NCBI GenBank assembly: GCA_000969725.1
Contig: JXSR01S019535.1
Strand: one strand, 5' to 3'
DNA length: 55,771 nt
From: Ophiothrix spiculata
Lineage: Eukaryota > Echinodermata > Ophiuroidea > Amphilepidida > Ophiotrichidae
Numbering within the stretch: position 1 is the stretch's first letter; each line of letters starts with the position of its first letter. A program made the position numbers and the translations under genes. Positions 44,335 to 55,771 of this stretch are shown piece by piece. The notes under the pieces were generated by a model. It saw only the letters and a program-made list of their open reading frames with translations, ran no database searches and was not told the origin of the DNA.

Positions 44335-44784
44335 CGGGGGCAGGCTCGTCTATGTGAGTTCTTTAAATTCCGAGACTAAAATCAATGATTTATCCCAAAT
44401 TATCGGGCTGTAAGCTACTTTGCACTCGGTAAGTTTCCCTGTCTTCTCTATAGACCTATGTCAGTTTGTGGAGATTAGTCACGAGATAAGCCTTGAATAG
44501 ATGACCGTGCATGAAGCCTCGGACAAAATGATGTGTAGGCCTACAGGAGGAAGAGTATCAAACTGGGTGCTTAACGGGTACGGATAAGTGGCCTCCGTTT
44601 TGCGAAAACAAATGGCAAACTTGGAAACTCAGTTTTGAAACATTGGAAAAGGGGAATTGTAAATTGTTGCCAAAAAAAGATGACCTAATTTGGTATTGAT
44701 TTTTACTCTTGCTAAGCTACTCCTTTTCTGTCTTTATTGGGGGAGTGGGGGCAGGGTTTCAGACAGGCCGTCCCCTGGCCAAGG

Positions 44785-45160
44785 GGGGGGGGGCAGTCCG
44801 ACGTTATAATGTATAGGCATAGCGTGACCACAGTTTTTCAATGATACAAGAAAAGGGTGATTTAAGCCAAACTTTACCATCCCCTTCACATCCGTTAGGG
44901 ATTTTACCGATACCGATTTTGAAAAGTACCCTATTCATGTGAAAATGGCTGTTCTAAACCACCTGCACTGTGGTTCTAAACGGTGTCACCTGTTCCTAAA
45001 AAACCGTGGCAACCCTAATTCAGCCCGGGAATTCACCTTTGGTTACACTAACGTGACTGCCCCGGCCCCTTGCCTCCAACGCCCAACGCGAAACGCCCTT
45101 CAAAAACATGAGTCCCCGGCGCCGACGTATAGGCCTATCCCATACTCAATGACCCCTCCC
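44785..45160. mobile_element. Diverged relative of the 9625-9925 MITE
   Basis: Shares CACAGTTTTTCAA, AAAAGGGTGATTT, AAAATGGCTG and CTAAACGGTGTCACCTG in the same order, with poorly preserved ends. Limits approximate. Confidence 0.5.
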
Positions 45161-45660
45161 CCCATTTTTTCCCTTCCTGACATATTTTTCGTCTGCTAAA
45201 TTCAATGCTAGTGCGTGTTGAATTTTCGTTGTTTGAGAACCATTTTATTTGAGTTTGATCCGATTCCGGGGGTAACTGAGTATTCTGACCGGGTAACCAG
45301 ATGCGTGTCAAAAAACTGAATTTACTGCAAATTTGAGGCTTTGCCGTATATTTGTGAATTTTGCTGAAAAGAATCTTAACCATGGAGCAATTTTCACAAA
45401 ATATTATATACGGAGGGGTGGGGTGGGGCCTGGGTGGTTGTTCCCCCTCAATTTTCGTAGAGAGTCCCCCAGACCCCGCATCCATTAATGTATGACGTCA
45501 CTATGATGTCATAATTACCAGAGTGAAAAATTGGCATTTGTCATGTTTGTGCGAAAAATGTAGGCAAAATCAAAATTTTCTACAAAATCGTAGGAATATC
45601 CGATATCCGATTTTCATGCGTTTTTTTTTTTTTTGCTAAATTTTGTAGAAAATTACTATA

Positions 45661-46672
45661 TACAGCTTGTCCCAATATTAATGCAACGAGCAAATAAAAA
45701 ATATTAGAATTAGTTGCCAAAAGATTAAATCATAGTAATATATGTTTTTTTAAAGTGGAGTAATTACTCTACAACATGCTTTTTGTCCTGTTTACCTTTC
45801 CACTCCAGTCCAAAGATATGACGAATTTAAGAAAGTCCTTTAAATTTACTTTGGTCCGATTTGTGAGATTAGACTTCCAGTTAAAGGAGTGCAGAACTTG
45901 AAATGAGGAGAATATGACGGTATTCTGGAACCAACTAGAGCACAGTCAATCAAAACAAATCTTACCTAACCAGTACCTATAACATAAAGTGATATTTTAA
46001 GTTTATCTTTAACTGCAACAGGTCAAAATTTTCAAATTAAAGTACGAATCTTCATGATATTCTCATTTTCCCGTTGAATCTTGTTACTTCTGGTAATTGG
46101 ATAGTTCAGGATACAATTTCTAGCAAAAGAGTCGAAAAATAGTATCTTGATGAAGGATGTCAAACAAATATGTTATACACAAGTCTTTAACAGAAACCGA
46201 CGAAAAAAAGAAGACAAAGAAGTTCAAGAACTCAAGTAAGTTAGTGCTTCATCTGGCCGTCAAGGGGACGCTATGACTCAACCAGACGCAACAGCCTGCT
46301 TAATACCAGCAGATCCTCATCCTAAATTTGATCTTTATGTCATGAAATGTGTTCAAGGGATGCTTCTCCTAATTATGTAATCATTTTTTTTTTTGGTAAT
46401 GGTTTTAGAAATTTCCATTCAACGTGTGCTCCATTACGTCAACAATGGTGCATCTTTACAGATTAACAAATCGGGCCATCAAGATTTTTCGGGTCTTTAC
46501 ACAAATTAATGTGCAATAACTTTTGATTCAGAAATCAAAAAAAAAAAAAAAAAATCTTGTAAAAGCCAGTGGTCTACTCTATTATATTATTTTAACGCTT
46601 GCTCAAAATTAGGCTCTCTTTTCTCAAAACAAAATTTCAAAGTTCGTTGCATTTTTATTGGGACACCTTGTA
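45661..46672. mobile_element. mariner-like element, non-autonomous (about 1 kb)
   Basis: Ends TACAGCTTGTCCCAATATTA and, inverted, TACAAGGTGTCCCAATAAAA, both continuing ATGCAACGA; TA at the edges. TACA-GGTGTCCCAA ends are characteristic of mariner relatives (recalled). No transposase reading frame is visible. Confidence 0.7.
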
Positions 46673-48095
46673 AATAAATGTAAATCTGCTATATAAATGA
46701 CTAAAAAGTACATTTTTTAAAATCACAGAGTTACACCAACCCCCTGACCTCCGCATTTTGAACGGACCCTGTACCCTGGGGTGGGGGTACTCAATTGTGG
46801 AAGTGACGTACGAGTGCCACAGAGCACTTCTGAAATAGGCGTTTTTCGGTGATAAATTGGGTCAAAAAGGGGGGTTTTCAGTGACAAAGTGCAAAAAAAA
46901 ATGGGGGAAAGTTCACCTAAAAGCAGGTTTTTCCGGGTCAAAATGGCCAAAAAAGGCTCCATGATTTTTGCGAATTTTTCGACAAATTTTGCAAAATGTT
47001 CGAAAAATAATATCAAATTAAAATGGTGGGTCTTTGAATGACAAAGGTTGTTTTAGAGACAAGTTTAAAAAATATGGGGTCAATGAATGACAGTTGGTAA
47101 AATAGGGGGTCCGAAGTTTCGGTACTGGGGGTTGATGCACCCCTTCCCTTTGTAGGGTTAAAGAAGGCTGAAGCATGCTGCAGAAGTGTGAAAATGGGGT
47201 CTAGGTGAGAACCCTCGGATGGGATTCAGGAAACAGGGATCTCATGAGCAGGCCCGTTGCCAGGAATGTTTTTCAAGGGGGTAAGGGTATTCTAAAAGAG
47301 GACCTTTTGAGGAAACATTTTCGTTTTGGTGGAACCTAAACTAATTTGAATGGTTAAAAAAGGTTTAGTAGTTTTACAAGCGTTTTGTGTTGTATTGTAG
47401 CAAAAAACGACCTTTAATATCAGCAGGTATTTTGGTGCTTTTGGGGTTCTTTTTGTTGACCTTTCGGGGATATTTGAGGACCTTTTTTGTAGATTGCCAA
47501 ATTTCAGGGATCAATGTACCTGGATCCTCCTGAGTTAAAATGGCATCTTGGGAAAGCCTATGGGCCAGTAGGGTGCGCTGAGGTATTTTGGATTGGGGGT
47601 GAGACCAAAATGTACACAAACAATATATTCTGTCTCTTGTGAGGTCCCTACTTTCTACCGATCCCAGTTCACTTGTGAGGGTCCTACCTCAAAATTAATA
47701 TTTCTTCAATACATAGTTTTAAGCCTGTACCATCTTGCTCCCGGGACCCCAATAAAACCCATCATACCCGAGGTCCCTGATACCTTAATCCAAACAAAAT
47801 ATTTGAATAATAATATCAAACAGCGCCAAGCTTATTCCATCTCATTCAAAACTCTTGTACCTTACTTCCACCTCACTTGTGAGGAGAGGACTCTGGTTCC
47901 CTATATCAAAATTATAATTTTCCTCCAGGGAAACTAATGCTACAGATGCAAAATGTGTCTGAGAGGGAACTAAAGTGGCCACACGAATAGATAAATCATC
48001 TTTATATTAATCTAGTTGAACTCATGAATGCTGAACAGACTTGTACATCACTAGCAAGCTCATCCAATTCAAACCCATTGTTCAAACATATATCG
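46673..48095. other. Repeat-like non-coding stretch
   Basis: Contains GGGTxAAAA-type runs (46860-47110) that resemble a decayed repeat, but no boundaries, genes or RNAs can be supported. Confidence 0.4.
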
Positions 48096-48403
48096 AAGGA
48101 ACATGGTCCAATTCAAAATAAAGTTTTCAGATTCATATGAAAGATAATCATAAAAGAGGTTTGTCTCAAATTTCAGTTGAATTGGTTTAGTTATTCTCTT
48201 TTATTAGCAATTCTGTATTCCAGAGCTGCATACATTTTGCTGAGTAATTATTGTTACCATACTTAAACACATTTTCTTTTACATTTCCAAAACAAAACAG
48301 GTTTCAGTTGTATAAACTTTCACCAGGATAATGTAAATATTTTGGAACCAAAATAGTGAAACTTTTGAAAACAAAAAGTTGAAGCAATTGGACCAGGCTC
48401 CTT
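48096..48403. mobile_element. MITE, AAGGAxCxTGGTCCAATT ends
   Basis: Ends AAGGAACATGGTCCAATTCA and, inverted, AAAGGAGCCTGGTCCAATTG. A related end, AAGGAGCTTGGTCCGATTGC, is at 18720 without a visible partner. Confidence 0.65.
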
Positions 48404-50619
48404 TAAGTAAAATTCAACTTGATATCATTTGTACAAAACAAACACAAAATTGAGCAGGTCTTCATTATCATAGTGTTATGGATTATATGAGGGGTGCTTT
48501 GGCAAAATAGTGGAAAGTTGCAAATTTCAAAATTGAGTTTATGGCATATTTTAAGACTCTATACTCTCAGCTTTGGAATTATTGTATGTCACACTTTCTT
48601 TCTCCATTCTCCATTTAGAGGTCAAAATACAAGGCAGTCCACTGAAAATTTTGCAGTAGAAATTACTGCAAATCAATTTTAAAATTACTGATTACTACAG
48701 TTTCTGATAGCAAAATGTGATAAATTAACTATGATTAAATGCACTTTGCAGCATAATTGATCTTCGAAACTAGAAGAACAGTTAAACACTTACGCATGGA
48801 TGCGTTTGTCAAAAAACAAAATTCGGTCTTTTCACCATTTTACTTTAGAAGCCAATTATTCAAAATCTTCATTCGGGAATCTCCCCTCATTTTGCAGGAG
48901 CAAACCACATATTTATCTATATTAAATGTACATGGATTACATTCAGGTTAAACTAATAAATACATTAAAAAGATGAAATGAACTTTCAACATTAAAAAGG
49001 GGGTTAAAATAACATTTCAATATTCTTTCAAAATCCCCATTCCTGCTTATGATCTCTTTCAACCTGTGAGACTAGTGTCAAAAACATAACTCTTTCACTC
49101 CGGCAAGCTGCTCACTGTCACAGCAGCTCGCAGAAGCGTGCATGATTGGCCGGAATTATTTCTTTTTGGTCGCAATTTTTTTTTAAATAGCTCTAAAAAA
49201 GAAACTACAAGCCCAAGTTGGTCAAAAATTCGCCAGCAAGCAGTTGAAACAAAAAGCTATCTAGCGCCATCATTTTTATTAGCAAAGAGAATTACCCTGG
49301 CGCTATACAATTATTGTATGCTATCATAAAGTGAGGTGTCTGTGAGCCGCTCAGAGCGGCTTTCCATTGAAATAGGACGGATGGTGAAAATTTTATTCTG
49401 GAATAAAAGAGTTAATAGATTCCCTTTACAATTGTTCTTTTGGGAAATTCCCTTCACACATATTCTAATGGGAAAGTGTCAACACAAAATTGAACCTCAA
49501 CCATTGCTTCAAATGGGGAGATTGTGTTACAACTGATTTTAAGCTAATAAATTGAAGGTGCATGTCTAGAATTGATCCATACTTTTTAACTATTTAAATA
49601 ATAACTTGCTTTTGGTTGTGTGGTATAAGAAAAGATTTTGTGTGCTTTCCAACATGCACTACTTCCTATGGAATTGTTTGTACAGGAAAGCAGCTACTCA
49701 CATAGTGTTATGTACAAACAATTCCTTACGAAGCAATGTATGATGACGAGCATACAATATCTTCCATTTTTTAAAATTCATAACAATTATTAAGCATTAG
49801 GTGCCTGCAATCTTAACCTTGACTAAGTGTAAAGTGAGTTTGTCCTTTTTAAAGACCATTTGGACTATTCTTGTTTTAATTTCTGTCAAACTCTGCTATA
49901 GCTATATTCATGTGTGTGGTATCCAAGACTCACATATGCTAATTAAAGCTAACTGTGGTTTAAAAATGAATCCACAAACATTACAAATAACTAACATGTT
50001 TCACACAAACTTCTAAAGTACATTTTGTTTTACATCATCAAAATGCAAAAATTTGAAGAAAAAAAATCTTTTCAGGAATTTCCAAAAAGAAGGGCGTTGT
50101 TATCTGGTATTATTTTGTGCAGTAAACAGAAAAAAGTTGCAGACAGGTAATCCTTTGTCTAAACTAAGGCCTCTATTTTTCTGCGATATGGAAAACAGAA
50201 ATCATGGAAAGGGCACGTGTACCATAGAAAATCATGTAATGTCGAAGAAAGAACCTTAAAATCAGTAGTAATTTAGAAAATAACTAAATGTCTAAAAAAT
50301 CCATATTAAAGTAACTTTATTATAAAGCATGAAACTAGAATATTTGAAAAGCAGACTTTTGAGTTTGTGAAACAGTAAAATAAAGGCTTTAGTCTAAACC
50401 TACATCCCAGAAAAAGAATTTTTGTATGAACAGGACCTATAGCTACAAATGTCAGCAATGAAAACACTACAAAAAACTGGGGGAGAGGGGGAAAATGAAC
50501 TCAAGGAAGCAACATATTTTTGAGTGAAGAAATTATACAAGAACTGCAACACTTTAGAGCTATTTTTTCAAGTGAATCTCTATTTCAGTACAATAATTTA
50601 ATGGGGAATAGCCAATGAG

Positions 50620-50770
50620 GCCTGCGAATAACTCTCATCATCAAATACAATTGTCACATAGTCCCTTTTTTGCCCAAATCACCAATTTTTGTAAAAAACT
50701 GACTTTATCCACAACCATGTTCAGCATGTAAATCTACTTTTAGAGTGATATACTTTTATTTGGCTTAGAT
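50620..50770. repeat. Partial relative of the 750-bp palindrome
   Basis: ATGTTCAGCATGTAAATCTA, TTTTAGA, and TATACTTTTATTTGG match the outer right arm of 29525-30276. Overlaps the presumed 3' UTR of the coiled-coil gene and may supply its AATAAA. Confidence 0.6.
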
Positions 50771-50865
50771 AAGTGGTCTAAGTATGACAGTTTTTTGTGA
50801 AGAGTTTACATTGCTTCAAGATTAAGATAACATTAAGCTACAAATACAGCAATAAGATAGACCCC

Positions 50866-50919
50866 TCAAGATTCTGCATCCAATTCTGCTAGGGCAAGTG
50901 TACACTGACTGGATATGTC
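50866..50919 (-). CDS. Coiled-coil gene, last exon
   Basis: 54 nt including TGA (50868-50866). Acceptor CATGCAG. Encodes DISSQCTLALAELDAES then stop. It continues the frame from the exon at 53794-53868. An AATAAA on the minus strand near 50755-50760 is a candidate polyadenylation signal about 110 bp past the stop. Function unknown. Confidence 0.6.
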   Translation of the reverse strand, partial: DISSQCTLALAELDAES

Positions 50920-51067
50920 CTGCATGAGGAGAAAAACAAAACACATACACAAAGTGAGTAAGCTGCTGTATCAAAGAGTAGATTCAACCATAAAACCGTA
51001 GACTTTTCATAGCAATTACATCAACCAACAGTCCCTACTCAACATGCTTTGAGGCTAAACATAAGGC

Positions 51068-51130
51068 AAAAAAAAATTAAAAAAAAATAAAAATAAAAAA
51101 TAAATAAATAAATAAAAACATATATAAATA
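51068..51130 (+). repeat. A-rich / AAAT simple repeat
   Basis: Runs of A with AAATAAATAAATAAATAAA. In the last intron of the coiled-coil gene. Confidence 0.9.
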
Positions 51131-51876
51131 AGTTTATCTCAAATCCTTTTTGGGAAAACTAATTTTGGTCAACTTTTTTCCGGCTCATTTACTAAATCTG
51201 TCGATTTTTTTCTTGACAACTATTAAAATAAAAGCTCAAAACATGGCTTGTCGCATAGGGTTATGAATCGAAAGTGACTCCACATACTTATGTGTGCGAT
51301 ATATGGGAGACAATTTTTTTGCCCGACTGTCAACTGCTTTCAGGTAAAGGTATATGCTAAAAAGCATGCAGATAAGGTTATAGTTTACTTCCCAATTACC
51401 CTGTTCATAAATCATCAAATAAATAAACAACACACTTTCATGATTGTAAAGAAGACAGTTGATTTTCCAAAATGTTGATATAACATAAGATGAAATTCCA
51501 ATTTTTTGAATAATTTGGACTGCACTATTAGAGAACAAGAAAATGCAGTGAAATTCAAATTATTGATATCTTGAATATCTACAATCAACATTTTCATGAA
51601 ACTTAATTTCTGCTATTTTACTTCAGTGCTTTAAAAAGAGATCCTGAAATCAATTTACAATTGTGTTTCATATACCAATTGGTGTGAATTGAGAGGTCAA
51701 CAGTTTTTGCTATTGCCCGCTCAAACCAAATCGGTATAAAAAACCAATATTGACTACTTTTTAATTGGTGCAAATATAGTATACAAATTACAAATATTAT
51801 CTGACTATGAGAGTGATGGTAGAAATATCACAACAAAGTGAAAGATGAATTTGTTACATTTCTGGTACGGGGGAAT

Positions 51877-52333
51877 AAAGGGGCATTGGACAAGTTCAGC
51901 ATCAGCAGCAATAATGACAGCATGCAAAGTTTCATTGTTAAATTCAAACCCCGATATATCAAAACATTTAGATATTCTTTTCTTGTTAATTATCGTTGTC
52001 GACAAAGATAAATACTGCCCTTTATAGTTACATTTTTAAAATTGGCCTTTTCATGAGATCTAATGCAAACTCCATTTAAAAAAAAATTATCTGCAATCTA
52101 TGATTTGAAAGGAATGTTTTGCAAACATATCTTTGGCTCTTTCTTGACATATACCATCAATAAATATGTTTAGTGAATAGCCTCATACCCAAGATCAACA
52201 AACAAAATAAAATTCAAATATTTGACTTTTCTAAAGGTTTTAATCAAAATTTTCCCAATATCTGGTAATTGACGGTTATATGAAGTGTAAATCATGCACA
52301 AATAAAATTTCAAAATTTTGTCCAATGCTCCTC
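51877..52333. mobile_element. TTAA-type MITE (copy 2, flanks decayed)
   Basis: Closely follows 1188-1611 through the interior, including TTATCGTTGTCGACAA. Left end AAAGGGGCATTGGACAAG, right end TTGTCCAATGCTCCTC. The flanking TTAA has decayed. Confidence 0.75.
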
Positions 52334-52760
52334 TGAATGTTATGATACATCTTTCACTAGGTGATGATATTTATATCATCGCACAAATTTCAGGCAGTTA
52401 TTATTTGTTTTATATAACTCATTTATAAATTCTTTTAATCTAAAAATATATTGATAACATCACAATCATCCAAAAGTGGTCGAGTTAACCTTTGAAAAAA
52501 CAATGGCGCATGCTTATTTCAGCGCAGCACAGTGATAGTTTTTACCATCACACGGAGGTGGTGATGGTAAGCCAATAAAATGCCTAGAATTTATGAATGA
52601 TATAATAATAAAGGCCAGAATAATTTGTTTCCCATCAGTGATCTTGAGACTATAATAGGATGAGTCTAAAGATCATTAAGGGGTAATACTTTTTGCTCTC
52701 ATGAGTAGTCAATATTTGGGTATTACCTTCATGTAAGCATAACATTTTATATATACATAG

Positions 52761-53774
52761 CGCTCATTCCAAAAATTTGGGTGCCAATGCAGTTGAAAAA
52801 AATGAAAAAATAAAGTTGCTTAAAAATATTTTACTTTTAAGCATTTTTTATTAGTAAACTAGTCATGGATATTGAATCCAAGTGATTTGACAACACCACT
52901 TCTATATTTTTTCTGTTCCAAAGACTTACCCATTTTTATGAGGTGAGCAATGGGTGAGCTACGTTACCTGCTAAATTTTGAAGTATTGATACTCGCCAAT
53001 TTTTTGCGGTTTGCTAGTGTATCCTTCACATGCACTGTTAGTGCAAAGAAAAGTCATGAGACGGCAGTTATAAGTTCTGTAGAGGTCACTAGTAATGTGG
53101 ATCACGGTAACATGGCTCACTGGTTTTGGATGTTTTAATGCACAAAACATACATTAGACCATTTACTTGTAGTAGTGTATATGACTATCACATACTAAAA
53201 TGGAATTGCTGCAAAGCAAATGGTTACTGAGATATATGGTAACGTAGCTCACATTTCTTAACATGGTCGGTTCAAATTATCATGTTCAACACTTTCCTTC
53301 GTCAAACATTAATAAATTTGACATTCTATAATATGGTTTTCAAATTCACTGGAATGTTTGCTGTCAGCATACTTGAATTTTGTTGCTATTGCTGTTTTGT
53401 CTCATCAGATAATGGCATGCCATACTTTGGTATAACGTAGCTCACACGATTTAGTGGAAAGTGAATTTTGTTTTTGAATTATGGAAAGATGTCATCAAAT
53501 TTTGAACATATTGCTCAGATACAAAATGCTGATCGTTTTTATATATTTAAAAATTATAATAGGCTTGAAAAAGTATTATACACTGAAAGAAGATGAACAC
53601 TTTTGTTATGGAAACGCATTTTTAGCTATTTTTGACGTTTTTCACTACTTTGAAGGCATGAATCAGAGTACTATCCGAAAATCGCATTATTGGAAGAGAT
53701 AAAGGCACTGGAAGGTGTTTGTGGACCAAAGAACGTAAAACACGATATTAGCACCCAATTTTTTGGAATGAGCG
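52761..53774. mobile_element. Long TIR element (about 1 kb) beside a splice donor
   Basis: Ends CGCTCATTCCAAAAATTTGG and, inverted, CGCTCATTCCAAAAAATTGG, followed by GTGC. The motif GTAACGTAGCTCAC (or its inverse) recurs inside near 52957, 53235 and 53431, with a weaker one near 53105. No transposase frame seen. Confidence 0.75.
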
Positions 53775-53793
53775 ATATATCTAATGTTCTCAC

Positions 53794-53868
53794 CTTGATT
53801 TGTTCTATATACTGTTGACTTCTGACAATATTTTCTTCAAATTTCTGTTTCAGGATGTTTGCATTTTC
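53794..53868 (-). CDS. Coiled-coil gene, penultimate exon
   Basis: 75 nt, exactly 25 codons, phase 0 at both ends. Acceptor TTCACAG, donor GTGAGA. Encodes ENANILKQKFEENIVRSQQY and then IEQIK, a strong amphipathic coiled-coil segment. A TIR element (52761-53774) ends 20 bp past its donor. Confidence 0.65.
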
Positions 53869-54436
53869 CTGTGAAGATTTAAAAGATAACAACATTTATT
53901 AACTTCTTTTTTGTTAAACGTTAAACCTGTAATGAAGTTTCTAATTCAGAAACAGACTTGCAACCATAAGGTAAAAAAAGGGGGGGGGGGGGCTCAAAAC
54001 TGTTCTGTTTTTTCAAAACAAATTTTATTTGCTTTGAAAAAGTGGCAAGCAAAAGGTTATCAGGGTCTTAACAAAACATCAACAAAAAGAAAAAAGAAGA
54101 AGAGGAGGGGGAGGGGATACATTTTTGGATTTTTCTTATGGATTGCCAAAAATGTACTTTTGGTGTTACTCCTGTTCCTTAAATACCCACAAATGGCATT
54201 AAGTATGAGCAAAAAAAAAACATCTTTCAAGTTTCAGACATAAACACAATATTATTTATTTACCAAAAAAATTGGGATGTTAAGGTGCCAGTCCAACATT
54301 AAAATCCCCACAGAAAATACACCGATTTAAATGATTAAATTTCAATAAATCAACTTCAAATGACCTTTTTGCACAAGGAAATAATTTATTCTCCCTTTTT
54401 CTTCAGAATAACCATATTCAAACCTAATAAGGGACC

Positions 54437-54597
54437 AAGTATACTTTAGGTCCCATCACAGTTTTAGGGTTAGGGTTAGGGTATGTTTAGGATAAGGGTT
54501 AGGGTCAGGTCGTGGTTAGTGAGTAAAGGTCGGGTCATAGTTAGTAAATTAGGGTCAGGTCATGGGTTAAGTTTTTGATGGGACCTAAAGTATACTT
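54437..54597. mobile_element. TIR-enclosed TTAGGG-like tract
   Basis: Perfect 22-bp inverted repeats, AAGTATACTTTAGGTCCCAT plus CA, at 54437-54458 and 54576-54597, surround TTTTAGGGTTAGGGTTAGGG and degenerate GGGTCAGGTC(A/G)TGGTTAG units. Confidence 0.85.
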
Positions 54598-54968
54598 TTT
54601 CCTCTTTTCCCAAATGGCTTTGACAACCTAGTACATTTGGCTGAGGGTTGATTGCCCTAGACAACTTATCTGTGATGTTGATATGAATATGGCCTTTAAT
54701 TGGAAGAATTTTATGACAACAATATTTTGTGATTGATCAAATTTGTATAAGTTTTTTGCTTACTTGGCATTGTAACTGTTTGTTTGTCAAGTTTGTTAAA
54801 GATTCCATCAGGCCTATTTCTCAGGCGTCAAAAAAGACAATAATTTAATGAATAAATATAATGTTAGCAAGCAAAAGTTTTCAATTTCTCACATACCTAA
54901 TGTACCGGTAATCATGTCAGGTAATTCTCAAAATCCAATCACCCATCACAAGTTCACACTGTACATAC

Positions 54969-55027
54969 CTGTGCCTTCTGTTGATGAGAGTGCACTTCCA
55001 CATTTGCGTTAAGCTTGTCAAGGCTCA
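54969..55027 (-). CDS. Coiled-coil gene, third-last exon
   Basis: 59 nt with acceptor TTTCAG and donor GTATGT. After two bases of a split codon it reads SLDKLNANVEVHSHQQKAQ, phase 0 at the end. Heptad-like spacing and high Gln/Glu/Lys fit a coiled coil. It joins in frame to 53794-53868 and 50866-50919. I do not recognise the protein; earlier exons lie beyond the window. Confidence 0.6.
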
Positions 55028-55771
55028 CTGAAAGAATAATAGATTTAATTAGTTATACCATTGTATACTATAGTATGCAACAACCAAACTTTGGATATGG
55101 CAATTTCAAGTTTACATGGGGGTTGAACAAGGTTCAAAATTACATCAAACGAAGATGTTTCAGATTTTGTTGAATTTTGAAAAAATACGTTTCTGACATA
55201 GGTATCTATCTTGGTTAATAACTCAAAAAATTATAATGCTGTGATATTGAAAGTTTGCAAACATCTAGCAGAGATATGTATCATAAATCATGCTAAGTTT
55301 GAATTCTCCAACTGCTATACTTTTTTGCAAACGATCATTTTTCTACATGTAACCATTTTTTGGGACACCTGGTACTTCCAGGATTGTGTACCTTTACTGC
55401 CTTGTGATTGAAAATCAGTATTTCATGACATCCGACTTAATTTCCCTTGATTGTGTTACATTTATGATTTGAATTTGCTTGCATTTACTCTGTCAAAATG
55501 AGAGAAAAATCACTTTCAGCAGATATACAGTATGTCTCAAAAATACTGGTTCTCAGAGCCACAAAACCCATGGTTTGATATTTTCATCCTATTATACAAC
55601 TTACCTTGGTGACCTTTAACGTTGATATAGTATGATAATTATTATTGCCGTATTATATACGGTGGCATGTCATTAGGTGGGTATGCTAAAAAGGTGGTGT
55701 TGTTACATTTTTTCGTGGGTTCTCGAACTTAATTTGATTTAAATTCACTATTCCTTAGCCTATTGACTTGT

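Noticed and set aside
53911-54243. 110-codon plus-strand Lys-rich frame
   Set aside because: Codes mainly through homopolymer A and G runs within an intron of the coiled-coil gene; no domain or splice support.

Overview
This looks like nuclear DNA from an animal, most likely a marine invertebrate (inference). Genes are split into small exons by kilobase introns with GT-AG borders. The intergenic and intronic DNA is AT-rich and crowded with short inverted-repeat (MITE-like) elements. There is a eukaryotic tRNA gene with internal boxes and a Pol III T-run, a decayed Penelope-like retroelement end, and TTAGGG-like tracts. There are two assembly gaps (31902-32241 and 43658-43755). Nothing bacterial, viral or CRISPR-like was seen.

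The main gene, on the minus strand, is an APLF orthologue (aprataxin- and PNKP-like factor, a DNA double-strand-break repair scaffold and histone chaperone). It was reconstructed by hand from 42676 down to 12493. Every splice junction used keeps frame. In order it encodes an FHA domain (exons 1-3), an acidic/Ser-rich linker (exons 4-5), a Ku-binding motif (exon 6), a basic/acidic region with AT-hook-like GRGRP motifs (exons 7-8), two PBZ poly(ADP-ribose)-binding zinc fingers (exons 8-10) and an acidic DSDW tail (exon 11). The predicted length is 616 aa.

The most interesting structure is at the 3' end. About 12 kb of DNA carrying the last exons is present twice in tandem (about 5.3-17.0 kb and 17.0-26.2 kb or beyond), in clearly diverged form. 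The distal copy holds intact exons 9, 10 and 11. The proximal copy holds a hybrid exon 9' (26112-26194), made of the acceptor of exon 9 fused to the 3' part of exon 10, and a second intact terminal exon 10' (24413-24645). Both sets join exon 8 in frame. The gene could therefore make a full two-PBZ protein, or a shorter (574 aa) form that keeps the Ku-binding motif and acidic tail but has no complete PBZ finger.

Exon 7 is interrupted by the first gap. The sequences on either side of the gap show that the gap hides most of one copy of a 1523-bp tandem duplication. This duplication is either real or an assembly fault.

Upstream, 42.7-50.8 kb is repeat-rich and shows no gene. The right end (50866-55027) carries the last three exons of an unidentified coiled-coil gene, also on the minus strand. 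Intron 1 of APLF contains a tRNA-Glu(CTC) gene on the same strand.

Mobile elements include two hAT-type MITEs with 8-bp target duplications (one nested inside another element), TTAA-flanked and TA-flanked MITEs, a palindrome family with CCCTGG ends built from GTACAA units, a near-perfect 750-bp palindrome in intron 7, and a TTAGGG-like tract enclosed by perfect 22-bp inverted repeats.
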